This document shows, one piece after another, positions 7,609 to 15,816 of a stretch of DNA of 22,131 bases (positions are counted from its first letter, which is position 1; each line of letters begins with the position of its first letter). Where the stretch lies: the NCBI GenBank assembly GCA_946480605.1, contig CAMLKW010000051.1:1-22131 (forward strand), written 5' to 3'. The translations under genes were made by a program, and so were the position numbers. The notes beneath the pieces are model-generated. The model made no database searches and was not told the DNA's origin. It saw nothing but the letters and a program-made list of their open reading frames with translations. This stretch comes from an uncultured Roseateles sp. (GTDB lineage: Bacteria; Pseudomonadota; Gammaproteobacteria; Burkholderiales; Burkholderiaceae).

Positions 7609-9130
7609 CCTGGTGCTGGTGCTGGGCGACCAGCTGGACCTGGCCTCGTCCGCCTTCGACGGCTTCGATGCCGCGCAGGACGCCGTCTGGATGGCCGAGG
7701 TGGCCGAGGAATCCACGCAGGTATGGAGCAGCCAGCCACGCATCGCGCTGTTCCTGGCCGGCATGCGGCATTTCGCGCAGGCACTGCGCGACGCCGGCCG
7801 GCCGCTGCACTACCGGCGGCTGGACGACCCGGCCACGCGCGCGAGCCTGGCCGCCCAGCTGGCCGCCGACATCACCGCGCTGCGACCGCAGCGCCTGGTG
7901 CTGACCCGCCCCGGCGACTGGCGGGTGCTGCAGGCGCTGCAGACCGTCGCGGCCGAGGCCGGTCTGCGGCTGGCCCTGCGCGAGGACCGCCACTTCTTCA
8001 CCACGCCCGCCGACTTCGAAGCCCATGAGCGCGGCCGCAAGGGCTTGCGCATGGAGTACTTCTACCGCGAGCAGCGCCAGCGCTTCGGCATCCTGATGGA
8101 CGGCGACCAGCCGCTGGGCGGCGCGTGGAACTACGACGCCGAGAACCGCGAGTCCTTCGGCGCGCAAGGCCCCGGCTTCGACCTGCCGCAGCCGCCGCGC
8201 TTCGAGCCCGACGCCGTCACCCGCGAGGTCTTTGCACTGGTACGCGAGCGCTTCGCCAGCCACCCCGGCCGGCTGGACAGCTTCGCCTGGCCGCTGACGC
8301 GCGCCCAGGCACTGCAGGCACTGGCCGCCTTCATCCGCGAGCGGCTGCCGCTGTTCGGCCCCTACCAGGACGCCATCTGGCCCGGCGAGCCCTGGCTGTA
8401 CCACGCCCAGCTGTCCGCCGCGCTCAACCTCAAGCTGCTGACGCCGCAGGAGGTGGTGGCCGCCGCCGAGCGCGAGGTGCGCGCGGGCCGCGTGGCAGTG
8501 GCCAGCGGCGAGGGCTTCATCCGCCAGATCCTGGGCTGGCGCGAGTACGTGCGCGGCATCTACTGGACCCGCATGCCGGCCTATGCCGACGCCAACGCGC
8601 TGGGCGCCCGGCACGACCTGCCCCCGTGGTACTGGAGCGGCGACACCGACATGGCCTGCCTGCGCGATGCGCTGACGCAGACGCTGGAGCACGGCTATGC
8701 CCACCACATCCAGCGGCTGATGGTGACCGGCCTGTTCGCGCTGCTCTACGGCGTCGAGCCCCGCCAGCTGCACGCCTGGTACCTGAGCGTCTACGTGGAC
8801 GCGGTGGAATGGGTGGAGCTGCCCAATACCCTCGGCATGAGCCAGTACGCCGACGGCGGCCTGATGGCCAGCAAGCCCTACATCGCCAGCGGCAAGTACA
8901 TCGCCCGCCAGAGCCCGCTTTGCAGCCGCTGCCGCTACCGCCCCGACGAGCGCGTGGGCGAGCAGGCCTGCCCCTTCACGACGCTGTACTGGGACTTTCT
9001 GCTGCGCCACGAGGCCCGCTTTGCCGACCACCCGCGGCTGGCGCTGCAGGTGCGCGGCCTGGCACGCGTGGACGAGGCCGAGCGCACGCGCATCCGCGCC
9101 CAGGCCGAGGCGCTGCGCGCCCGGCCCTGA
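7601..9130 (+). CDS. Iron-sulfur bacterial cryptochrome/(6-4) photolyase (FeS-BCP, PhrB-like)
   Basis: Predicted flavin DNA-repair enzyme or blue-light receptor of the FeS bacterial cryptochrome/photolyase class, whose studied member, Agrobacterium PhrB, repairs (6-4) photoproducts. The 509 residues have an N-terminal alpha/beta antenna domain (about 1-130) and a C-terminal helical FAD domain. Four cysteines, C353, C441, C444 and C457, have spacings of 88, 3 and 13, the same as those I recall for the PhrB cluster ligands (350, 438, 441, 454). The HHxxR motif diagnostic of (6-4) repair is at H368, H369 and R372 (HHIQR), again offset by three. Flavin-domain signatures include LGWREYVRGIYW and SQYADGGLMASKPYIASGKY. 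It overlaps the DUF2256 gene by 8 nt. Photolyase activity seems more likely than pure signalling. Confidence 0.94.
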   Translation: MRDLVLVLGDQLDLASSAFDGFDAAQDAVWMAEVAEESTQVWSSQPRIALFLAGMRHFAQALRDAGRPLHYRRLDDPATRASLAAQLAADITALRPQRLVLTRPGDWRVLQALQTVAAEAGLRLALREDRHFFTTPADFEAHERGRKGLRMEYFYREQRQRFGILMDGDQPLGGAWNYDAENRESFGAQGPGFDLPQPPRFEPDAVTREVFALVRERFASHPGRLDSFAWPLTRAQALQALAAFIRERLPLFGPYQDAIWPGEPWLYHAQLSAALNLKLLTPQEVVAAAEREVRAGRVAVASGEGFIRQILGWREYVRGIYWTRMPAYADANALGARHDLPPWYWSGDTDMACLRDALTQTLEHGYAHHIQRLMVTGLFALLYGVEPRQLHAWYLSVYVDAVEWVELPNTLGMSQYADGGLMASKPYIASGKYIARQSPLCSRCRYRPDERVGEQACPFTTLYWDFLLRHEARFADHPRLALQVRGLARVDEAERTRIRAQAEALRARP

Positions 9131-9150
9131 AGCCCCCCCACACGGCCCTG

Positions 9151-9179
9151 CTGACGCCCGGCGCGGGGCGTGCTTCAAT
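9151..9179 (+). promoter_or_regulatory. Candidate sigma-70 promoter with extended -10
   Basis: CTGACG (9151-9156) resembles a -35 box. A 17-nt spacer follows, ending in TGC, then TTCAAT (9174-9179) as the -10, giving an extended TGn -10. Transcription would start near 9186, ahead of the TTG (9210) and ATG (9243) candidate starts of the CHASE-PAS-GGDEF gene. Each hexamer matches consensus at only four of six positions. Confidence 0.4.
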
Positions 9180-9196
9180 GCAGGCACCCAGGCGAC

Positions 9197-9202
9197 GGGA
9201 GG
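9197..9202 (+). promoter_or_regulatory. Ribosome binding site pointing to a TTG start
   Basis: GGGAGG lies 7 nt before TTG at 9210, an optimal distance. The downstream ATG at 9243 has only AGGAGA (9218-9223) about 19 nt away, too far to act well. This favours the TTG start. Confidence 0.5.
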
Positions 9203-9209
9203 CTGCGGC

Positions 9210-11930
9210 TTGCGCATAGGAGACGGTTACACCGGCCCCGAGATGGCCAGCCCGACCGCATGGGTCGCTGCAGCCATCGCGCTGTCGCTGGGGCTGGCAC
9301 TGACCGCGGCCGCCGTGGTCTGGGAGCAGCGCAATGCCCGCGACGAGGCGCTGGGCCTGCAGGAGCGCCAGATCGAGCGCCTGCAGGCCGATCTGGTCAA
9401 GCGCCTGTCCACGCCGGCCTACGGCCTGAAGGGCGCACGCGGCGCGATGGTGGCGGCCGGCGGCCGGCTCGGCCGCCATGCGTTCACGGCCTACGTCACC
9501 TCGCGCGAGCTGGCCCAGGAGTTTCCCGGCGTGCGCGGCTTCGGCTTCATCGAGCGCGTGGAACGCGCGCGGCTGCCGGCCTTCATTGCGGCACAGCGTC
9601 GCGACGACGCTCCCGAGTTCCGCGTGCATGGCACCGGCGACGGGCCGGTGCTGTACGTCATCTCGCAGATCGCGCCGCAGTCCAACAACCTCGCCGCCTG
9701 GGGGCTGGACGCGGGCGCCGACCCCGCGAGGCGGCAGGCCATCGAGCAGGCGGTGGACAGTGGCGAGACCACGCTGTCCAGCCCCGCGCCGCTGATCCAG
9801 GCGCCGCTGAAGGGACCGGGCTTCCTGCTGCTGGTGCCGGTCTACCGCGACGGCTACGACCCCGGCACGCCCGAGACGCGCCGAGAGGCACTGCTGGGCC
9901 TGCTGTACGCGCCGCTGGTGGCCAGCGAGCTGTTGGACGGCGTGGCCGAGCAGGCCGCCACGCTGCTCGACCTGAAGCTGTCGGCGCGCAAGGTGGATGG
10001 CGAGCTGCAGCCGCTGCTGGCCGCCCAGGCCGGCGCGATGCTGCCGTTTGCCGATCTGGATGGCTACTCGCTGGACGAGGCTCCCATGGCCGAGACCCGC
10101 CGGATCGACATCGCCGGCCGGCAGTTCCAGCTGCAGGCCGCGCTGACGGACACCGCCGCGCGCCGCCTCATCGGCCTGTCGGGCTTGGGGCTGCAGCTGG
10201 GCGGCACCTTGCTGAGTCTGCTGCTGGCCGTGACGGTCTGGCTGCTGGCGGCCGGCCGCGCGCGCGCCGAGCAGCTGGCGCGCGGCATGACCGCCGACCT
10301 CGCCCGCCTGGCCATGGTGGCCAGCCGCACGACCAATGCCGTCAGCATCACCGACACGGCCAACCACATCGTCTGGATCAACGAGGGCTTCACGCGGCTG
10401 ACCGGCTACACGCCCGACGAAGCCATCGGCCGCCGCCCCGAGGATCTGCTGCACTCCGAGCTCACCGATGCCGACACCGTGCACGGCATGCGCGAGGCGG
10501 TCAGCGTGGGGCTGGGCTGCCAGATCGAGCTGCAGCAGCGCACCAAGGACGGCCGCGACTACTGGGCCGATCTCGAAATCCAGCCCCTGTTCAACGACGC
10601 CGGCGAGTTCACCGGCTTCATGGGCATCGTGTCCGACATCACCACCCGCAAGCAGCTGCAGGCCCAGGCCGACGAAGCCCGCCAGAGCCTGCAGGACCTC
10701 TACGACAACGCGCCCTGCGCCTACTACGCGCTGGACCGCGCGGGCCGCTTCCTGCAGATCAACGCGCTGGGCCTGCGCTGGCTGGGCTGCACGGCCGAGC
10801 AGGCCATAGGCCGGCTGAGCCCGCGCGACTTCTTCAGCCCCGAGAGCCAGCAGCTGTTCGACGCCGCCTTCCCGCGCTTCATGCGCGAGGGCCGCGTGTC
10901 GGGGCTGGAGTTCGACATGAAGGGCCGCCACGGCGAGGCCCGCCGCGTCAGCCTGTCCGCCACCGCCATCTACGACGCCAGCGGCGACTACCTGCGCAGC
11001 CGCTCGGTGATGTTCGACATCACCGAGACCCACCAGATCCGCCAGCGCCTGCAGCAGCTGACGCTGGACCAGGAGGCCATGCTGGAGAGCGACCTGCTGG
11101 GCATCGCCAAGCTGCGCGACCGCCGGCTGGCCTGGCGCAACCAGGCGCTGGAGCGCATGTTCGGCTACGGCGACGGCGAGCTGCAGGGCGTGCCGGTCAG
11201 CCTGCTCCATGTCGACGAGGCCACCTACGAGGCCCTGGGTGCGGCGGCCCACCCGCTGCTACGGGCCGGCGAGCGCTTCCGCACCCAGCTGCAGATGCGC
11301 CGCCAGGACGGCTCGCTGATCTGGGTGGACCTGTCCGGCGTGCGGCTGCCCGGCAGCGACGAGGAGTCGCTGTGGATGATGGTGGACATCACGCAGAGCA
11401 AGGCCCACGAGGCGCGCATGGAACACGCCGCGCTGCACGACGCGCTGACCGGCCTGCCCAACCGCCTGCTGCTGGGCGACCGGCTGCGGCAGGCGCTGCA
11501 CGCCGCCGAGCGCAACGGCCAGGTGTTCGCGCTGGCCTACCTGGACCTGAACGGCTTCAAGCAGATCAACGACACCCATGGCCACGACGCCGGCGACGAG
11601 GTGCTGCGCGCCGTCGCGTCGCGCCTGCAGGCCGGCCTGCGCGCCAGCGACACGGTGGCGCGGCTGGGCGGCGACGAGTTCGTCGTGCTGCTGTCGCCCA
11701 CGCAGGGGCATACCGAGGCCGAGCTGGTGCTGGGCCGGCTGCTGGACGCGCTGTCGCAGCCCATCACGCTGACCAGCGGTTCGCAGGTGGCCGTGGGCAG
11801 CAGCCTGGGGCTGGCCAACTATCCGGCGGACGGCCGCACGCCCGACGCGCTGATGCGCCATGCCGACGAGGCCATGTATGCCAACAAGCGTGCGTCACTG
11901 AGGACCCCTCGCCCCGCCTCGCTTCGCTGA
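9210..11930 (+). CDS. Membrane CHASE-PAS-PAS-PAS-GGDEF diguanylate cyclase
   Basis: Predicted inner-membrane receptor making cyclic di-GMP. Numbering from the ATG at 9243: transmembrane helix 1 at about 6-28, a periplasmic CHASE-type sensor at about 60-300, helix 2 at about 311-337, then PAS domains at about 358-470, 484-600 and 610-720, and GGDEF at about 730-885. GGDEF is intact at 809-813 with an RxxD inhibitory site (RASD, 800-803) exactly five residues before it. There is no EAL domain. The TTG at 9210 is preferred because GGGAGG lies 7 nt upstream; it adds 11 residues including an arginine before helix 1. The last residues after MYANKRA are encoded by repeat copy B, and the stop codon (11928-11930) lies inside the repeat's conserved cgctgaacgcg block. 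The sensed signal is unknown. Confidence 0.92.
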   Translation: MRIGDGYTGPEMASPTAWVAAAIALSLGLALTAAAVVWEQRNARDEALGLQERQIERLQADLVKRLSTPAYGLKGARGAMVAAGGRLGRHAFTAYVTSRELAQEFPGVRGFGFIERVERARLPAFIAAQRRDDAPEFRVHGTGDGPVLYVISQIAPQSNNLAAWGLDAGADPARRQAIEQAVDSGETTLSSPAPLIQAPLKGPGFLLLVPVYRDGYDPGTPETRREALLGLLYAPLVASELLDGVAEQAATLLDLKLSARKVDGELQPLLAAQAGAMLPFADLDGYSLDEAPMAETRRIDIAGRQFQLQAALTDTAARRLIGLSGLGLQLGGTLLSLLLAVTVWLLAAGRARAEQLARGMTADLARLAMVASRTTNAVSITDTANHIVWINEGFTRLTGYTPDEAIGRRPEDLLHSELTDADTVHGMREAVSVGLGCQIELQQRTKDGRDYWADLEIQPLFNDAGEFTGFMGIVSDITTRKQLQAQADEARQSLQDLYDNAPCAYYALDRAGRFLQINALGLRWLGCTAEQAIGRLSPRDFFSPESQQLFDAAFPRFMREGRVSGLEFDMKGRHGEARRVSLSATAIYDASGDYLRSRSVMFDITETHQIRQRLQQLTLDQEAMLESDLLGIAKLRDRRLAWRNQALERMFGYGDGELQGVPVSLLHVDEATYEALGAAAHPLLRAGERFRTQLQMRRQDGSLIWVDLSGVRLPGSDEESLWMMVDITQSKAHEARMEHAALHDALTGLPNRLLLGDRLRQALHAAERNGQVFALAYLDLNGFKQINDTHGHDAGDEVLRAVASRLQAGLRASDTVARLGGDEFVVLLSPTQGHTEAELVLGRLLDALSQPITLTSGSQVAVGSSLGLANYPADGRTPDALMRHADEAMYANKRASLRTPRPASLR

Positions 11931-12114
11931 ACGCGAGCGAGCCTGGTCGGGACCGCGCAGCGGCCAGTGGCCGCCGCCCTTCGGCAGGCACATCGAGCCC
12001 ACCGGGCTCAATGCGTCCGACCGAAGCCCCCAAGGGGACGGCGATGCTCGCGGCATCGAGCCGCGAGCACATCGCCACGCGGGCCGGCTTGGGAGCGGCC
12101 CGGCGCTCGGCCCG
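11905..12114. repeat. Structured intergenic repeat, copy B
   Basis: Second copy of the repeat at 1274-1408, again between convergent genes. It begins inside the PAS-GGDEF coding region. Hairpin I has loop TGAAC (11928-11932) closed by CGC/GCG, a bulged T11923 and lower pairs 11918-11922 with 11937-11941. A region absent from copy A follows, containing GCGGCCA-G-TGGCCGC and GAGCCC-ACC-GGGCTC. Hairpin II is CCCC-CAA-GGGG at 12027-12037. Hairpin III is strong: GGCGAT (12040-12045) and a perfect 9-bp stem GCTCGCGGC/GCCGCGAGC (12046-12068) around ATCGA, closed by ATCGCC (12071-12076) with an AC bulge. The core 12033-12114 aligns to copy A. The rest of the gap, 12115-12144, holds nothing recognisable. 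Confidence 0.8.
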
Positions 12115-12144
12115 AAGGAGGCGCCACGGCCGCCAGCATCGCGA

Positions 12145-13074
12145 TCAGCTGTCCGCCGTCGGCTCGACCGTCACGGCCACCCTGAGCGTCGCCACGCCGC
12201 CGCCGCGCAGCACGCCGCGCAGCGGCGCCACGTCGGCGTAGTCGCGGCCCCAGGCCAGCGTGACGTGGTCCAGGTCGGCGGGCACGGCGTTGGTCGGGTC
12301 CAGCGCCAGCCAGCCCTGCTCGGGGCACCAAAGCTCGACCCAGGCATGCGAGGCGTCGGCGCCGACCAGCTTGGGCTGGCCTTCGGGCGGTCGGGTCAGC
12401 AGATAGCCCGACACATAGCGCGCCGCCAGACCCAGCGCGCGGCAGGCGGCGATGAAGACATGGGCGAAGTCCTGGCACACGCCGCTGCGCTGCGCCAGCG
12501 CGTCGGCCGCCCGCGTGGCCACCGTGGTGCTCTCGGGCAGGTAGCGCATATCGGCGTGGATCTGGTGCATCAGCGACAGGCCGGCAGCCGCCAGCGTGCG
12601 GCCGGGCGAGAAGGCGCGGCGGGCATAGGCGGCCAGCGTGGCGTCGGGCGCGGCGTAGGCCGACGCGAGCGCGAACTCGTCGGCCTCGTGCATCGCGCGA
12701 CCCGCGCGGTAGCGCAGGCTGGCGGCGACGGTGTCCCAGCTCGGGCCGCGGTTGGGGTCAGGGGCCGGCCGCGGCCGCAGCTCGGCCGTGAAGCGGCTGT
12801 CCACCACCAGTTGCTCGTGCACGCGCGCATGGCCGAAGGTCAGGTGGCGGTTGCCCCAGGGGTCGCGGCGCAGGTGGCGGGCCAGCTCGGCGGCGTCCAG
12901 CTCCAGCCCGTCCACGCCCCAGCCGTCGGGCAGCGGGGCCATGGTCAGCCGCCAGCCACTGACCTGCTGCCAGGGCGTGGACTGCGGCGCCAGGCAGGCG
13001 GTGTGATGGGCCCATTCCACCGAGTCCTCGTAGGTGTACTCGGTGACGTGGTGGACCGACAGCTTCACCGTCAT
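12145..13074 (-). CDS. Transglutaminase family protein (small, stand-alone)
   Basis: A 309-residue transglutaminase-like protein: an N-terminal beta domain opening with the family's HVTEYTY (8-14), then a core with the Cys-His-Asp triad C200 (SGVCQDFAH), H243 (ASHAWVELW) and D259 (LALDPTNA). The C-terminal HVTLAWGRDYADVAPLRG segment is typical of this bacterial group. Members of the fold may act as proteases, peptide transferases or amidases rather than true cross-linkers; its reaction is unknown. There is no signal peptide or membrane segment, so it is probably cytoplasmic. Its ATG overlaps the stop of the upstream ATP-grasp/Alpha-E gene as ATGA, so the two are translationally coupled and probably act together. 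It resembles the N-terminal part of the DUF2126 fusion at 16831-20271. Confidence 0.92.
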   Translation of the reverse strand: MTVKLSVHHVTEYTYEDSVEWAHHTACLAPQSTPWQQVSGWRLTMAPLPDGWGVDGLELDAAELARHLRRDPWGNRHLTFGHARVHEQLVVDSRFTAELRPRPAPDPNRGPSWDTVAASLRYRAGRAMHEADEFALASAYAAPDATLAAYARRAFSPGRTLAAAGLSLMHQIHADMRYLPESTTVATRAADALAQRSGVCQDFAHVFIAACRALGLAARYVSGYLLTRPPEGQPKLVGADASHAWVELWCPEQGWLALDPTNAVPADLDHVTLAWGRDYADVAPLRGVLRGGGVATLRVAVTVEPTADS

Positions 13075-15752
13075 TGCCAAACCCGTTGTTCCGCGCCGAT
13101 GACATGCGCGAAATAGCGCTGGCTGATGAGGCTGGACAGCTCGCCGGCCTGGGCCGCGGCGCGCCGCAGCCGCTCGACCAGCGCCGGGCCGGGCATGGCC
13201 AGTTCGTCCAGCGGCCAGGCCTCGGGCTGGGGCAGCTCGGTGGCAATGTCGGCCGCCCACTCCGGGTCGCGGCGGGCCAGCTTGGCGAAGCGCTCGCGCA
13301 GCGTGCGCGCCACCCAGCCCAGCGAGCGCGGGTTCTCGGTGTCATGCACCAGCAGGTGCAGCAGCGGCGCGGCCTCGCGGCGCGCCTGGAACTGCGCGCG
13401 GTAGGTGATGGTGGAGTCGAACACGCCCAGCAGCAGCGCGAAGCCGTCCTCGGTGAGCGCCAGGTCTTGTTCGAACACCTCGGCCAGCACCTCGGCGTGG
13501 AAGGACAGCCGCTCCAGCTGCCGGCCGATGGACAGCAGCCGCCAGCCGTCGTCGCGGGTCATGCGGTCGGTCTGCGCGCCGGTGATGGCGGCCAGATGGG
13601 TGTCGGCGCGGGCCAGCACGTTGAGCACGTCGGTCACCGGCGTGGCGGCGGCGGGGCGGTCCAGCACGGCGCGCAGGTGCTGCTCGAAATGCGCAGCCGT
13701 CTCGTGGATGAGGCGCCAGGTCTCGGGCGACAGCCGCTCGCGCAGCGCCTGGGCGCAGTTCTGCAGCGCGCGCAGGTTCCAGCCGGCGCTGCTGACGCCC
13801 GAGCCGGGCAGCAGCGCGGCCAGCAGCGCGCGCTCGAAGCCGCGCGGATCGTCAGCGGCCGGCGGCGCGTCCGCGCCCACCAGGCCGTGGCGGCGCGCCA
13901 GTGCATCCAGCAGCGGCAGCATGGGCGCCGCCATGGCGCCACGCTGCACCATGACGCTGGCCTCGATGACGTGACGCGCCAGCCGCGCGCTGTTCTCGGC
14001 GCGCTCGGTGTAGCGGCCCAGCCAGAACAGGTTCTCGGCGGCGCGGCTGGTGACGGTCCAGTGCACGTCGCGCAGGTCGGCGGCCTGCATGGGCCGGGCC
14101 AGCAGCGTGGTGGGATCCACCTCGCCGTCGGTCATGACCCAGGTGTCGGCGCTTAAAGACCCGCGCTGGATGGACAGCCACGCATCGGCCAGCGGGTCGC
14201 GCCGCGGCGCCACGCGCGTGAGGCCACCTGGCACGACCTTCCAGCCGCCCTGCCCGTCGGTCAGCGCGAACACGCGCAGCACGGCCACGCGCGGCTCCAG
14301 CGCGCCACGGGTCCAGACCGGCTGCTTGGTGGGTTTCACGCGCGCCTGCAGCGTGTAGGCGGTGGGCTCGGCGTCGATGCGCCCGGCCAGCTCGCGCAGC
14401 GCCTCGTCGCTCAGCTCGGCCGCGACGACGGGCGCGAAGTGCTGCGTCGTGCTGCTGGCCGAGAACGTCGGCACGACGATGAACTCGGCCAGCCGCGGCC
14501 GCAGCGCGGCCCAGGCGCTCTCCTCGCCGCACCACCAGCTCTGGATGGCGGGCAGCTGCAGCGGCTCGCCCAGCAGGCTCTCGGCCACGGCGGGCCAGAA
14601 GGCCGTGAGGCCGGGGCTCTCCAGCCAGCCGGCGCCGGGCATGTTGGCGATGACGACCTCGCCCGCGCGTGCGGCCTGCAGCAGGCCCGGCACGCCCAGG
14701 ATGGATTCGGGGCGCAGCTCCAGCGGGTCCAGCCAGGTGTCGTCCACGCGGCGCAGCAGCACATGCACGCGCTCCAGGCCTGCCAGCGTCTTGAGATACA
14801 CCTTGTCGGCGCGCACCGTCAGGTCGGCGCCCTCGACCAGCGTGATGCCGAGATAGCGCGCCAGGAAGGCCTGCTCGAAATAGGTCTCGTTGCGCGGCCC
14901 CGGGGTCAGCAGCGCCACCCTGACCTGATGGCTGCGCTCGCCCGCCGGCGACAGCTTCTGCAGCGCCTGCAGGAAGTCGCGGTAGGTCGCGGCCAGGCGC
15001 TGCACGGCCATCTGGCGGAAGGCCTCGGGGAACTGCTGGGCAATGATGAGCCGGTTCTCCAGCACGTAGCCCAGGCCCGATGCGGCCTGCGTGCGCTGGC
15101 CCACGACCCACCAGTGGCCGTCGTTGCAACGGGTCAGGTCGAAGGCCAGCACGTGCAGGTGCACGCCGCCGGGAGGCCGGCTGCCATGCATCTCGCGCAG
15201 GTACTGCGGATGGGCCATGACCAGCGACGCCGGCAGCAACCCTTGCTTCAGCAGCTTGCGCTCGCCATAGGTGTCGGCCATGACGGCGTCCAGCAGCCGG
15301 GCGCGCTGCAGGATGCCGCCCTCGATGTGGCGCCACTCCTCGGGCTCGATGAGCATGGGCAGCAGCTCCAGCGGCCAGTGGCGGGCCAGCGGCGCGCTGT
15401 CCTGCTCCTCCTGGCCGGGCAGCGGCGGGCCGTCGCTGTGCACGTTGTAGCTGGCGCCGTCGTCCAGCACACGGCGCTGCACGCGCAAGGCCTTGGCCGA
15501 CAACTCCTGCCAGCCGGCCGCGCCGCCGGCCGCGAAGAAGCGCTGCCAGCGCTCGGCCAGCCCGCCCTGCGGCTCGCCGGGCTGGTTGACCTGGCCGGTC
15601 AGCTCGTAGAAGTGGCCGTCACGGCTGCGCAGCGCGGCCGATGCGGCCAGCGCGACCGGGTCGGGCGCAAGCCCCCCCTCCGGTTCGTCGGGGAGCAGGC
15701 TCCATTGGCTGGGCGTGAGCTCGGACATGGGGAACAGCGGGCGACGGGGCAT
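13071..15752 (-). CDS. Circularly permuted ATP-grasp / Alpha-E fusion protein
   Basis: An 893-residue fusion. The circularly permuted type 2 ATP-grasp part (about 80-560) aligns with the split protein at 21217-22131: TPG, YFE-AFLA, LVEG, RRVDD, WLDP and VPGGLTRVA are all conserved. The Alpha-E part (about 567-885) starts with SRAAENLFWLGRYTERAENS, matching the stand-alone protein at 20281-21213. ATP-grasp enzymes ligate a carboxylate to an amine using ATP; Alpha-E is a helical partner of unknown role. The residue aligned with the split enzyme's lysine is V427, and the glycine-rich loop is replaced by SASSTTQ, so ATP use may be altered or lost. The next in-frame ATG is 15728; neither start has a strong ribosome site. 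The 3' end overlaps the transglutaminase start by 4 nt. Confidence 0.9.
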   Translation of the reverse strand: MPRRPLFPMSELTPSQWSLLPDEPEGGLAPDPVALAASAALRSRDGHFYELTGQVNQPGEPQGGLAERWQRFFAAGGAAGWQELSAKALRVQRRVLDDGASYNVHSDGPPLPGQEEQDSAPLARHWPLELLPMLIEPEEWRHIEGGILQRARLLDAVMADTYGERKLLKQGLLPASLVMAHPQYLREMHGSRPPGGVHLHVLAFDLTRCNDGHWWVVGQRTQAASGLGYVLENRLIIAQQFPEAFRQMAVQRLAATYRDFLQALQKLSPAGERSHQVRVALLTPGPRNETYFEQAFLARYLGITLVEGADLTVRADKVYLKTLAGLERVHVLLRRVDDTWLDPLELRPESILGVPGLLQAARAGEVVIANMPGAGWLESPGLTAFWPAVAESLLGEPLQLPAIQSWWCGEESAWAALRPRLAEFIVVPTFSASSTTQHFAPVVAAELSDEALRELAGRIDAEPTAYTLQARVKPTKQPVWTRGALEPRVAVLRVFALTDGQGGWKVVPGGLTRVAPRRDPLADAWLSIQRGSLSADTWVMTDGEVDPTTLLARPMQAADLRDVHWTVTSRAAENLFWLGRYTERAENSARLARHVIEASVMVQRGAMAAPMLPLLDALARRHGLVGADAPPAADDPRGFERALLAALLPGSGVSSAGWNLRALQNCAQALRERLSPETWRLIHETAAHFEQHLRAVLDRPAAATPVTDVLNVLARADTHLAAITGAQTDRMTRDDGWRLLSIGRQLERLSFHAEVLAEVFEQDLALTEDGFALLLGVFDSTITYRAQFQARREAAPLLHLLVHDTENPRSLGWVARTLRERFAKLARRDPEWAADIATELPQPEAWPLDELAMPGPALVERLRRAAAQAGELSSLISQRYFAHVIGAEQRVWQ

Positions 15753-15816
15753 GGCGCTCTGGCGGGCGGAAAAGCATTGTCAAGCAATGTCCGCGCCGCC
15801 GCGGTGGCGTCCCGCT

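Noticed and set aside
8976..12241. Long open frames overlapping the CHASE-PAS-GGDEF gene (minus 8976-11252 and plus 9170-12241)
   Set aside because: Neither shows a domain, and both overlap a complete sensor and cyclase architecture in the chosen frame.
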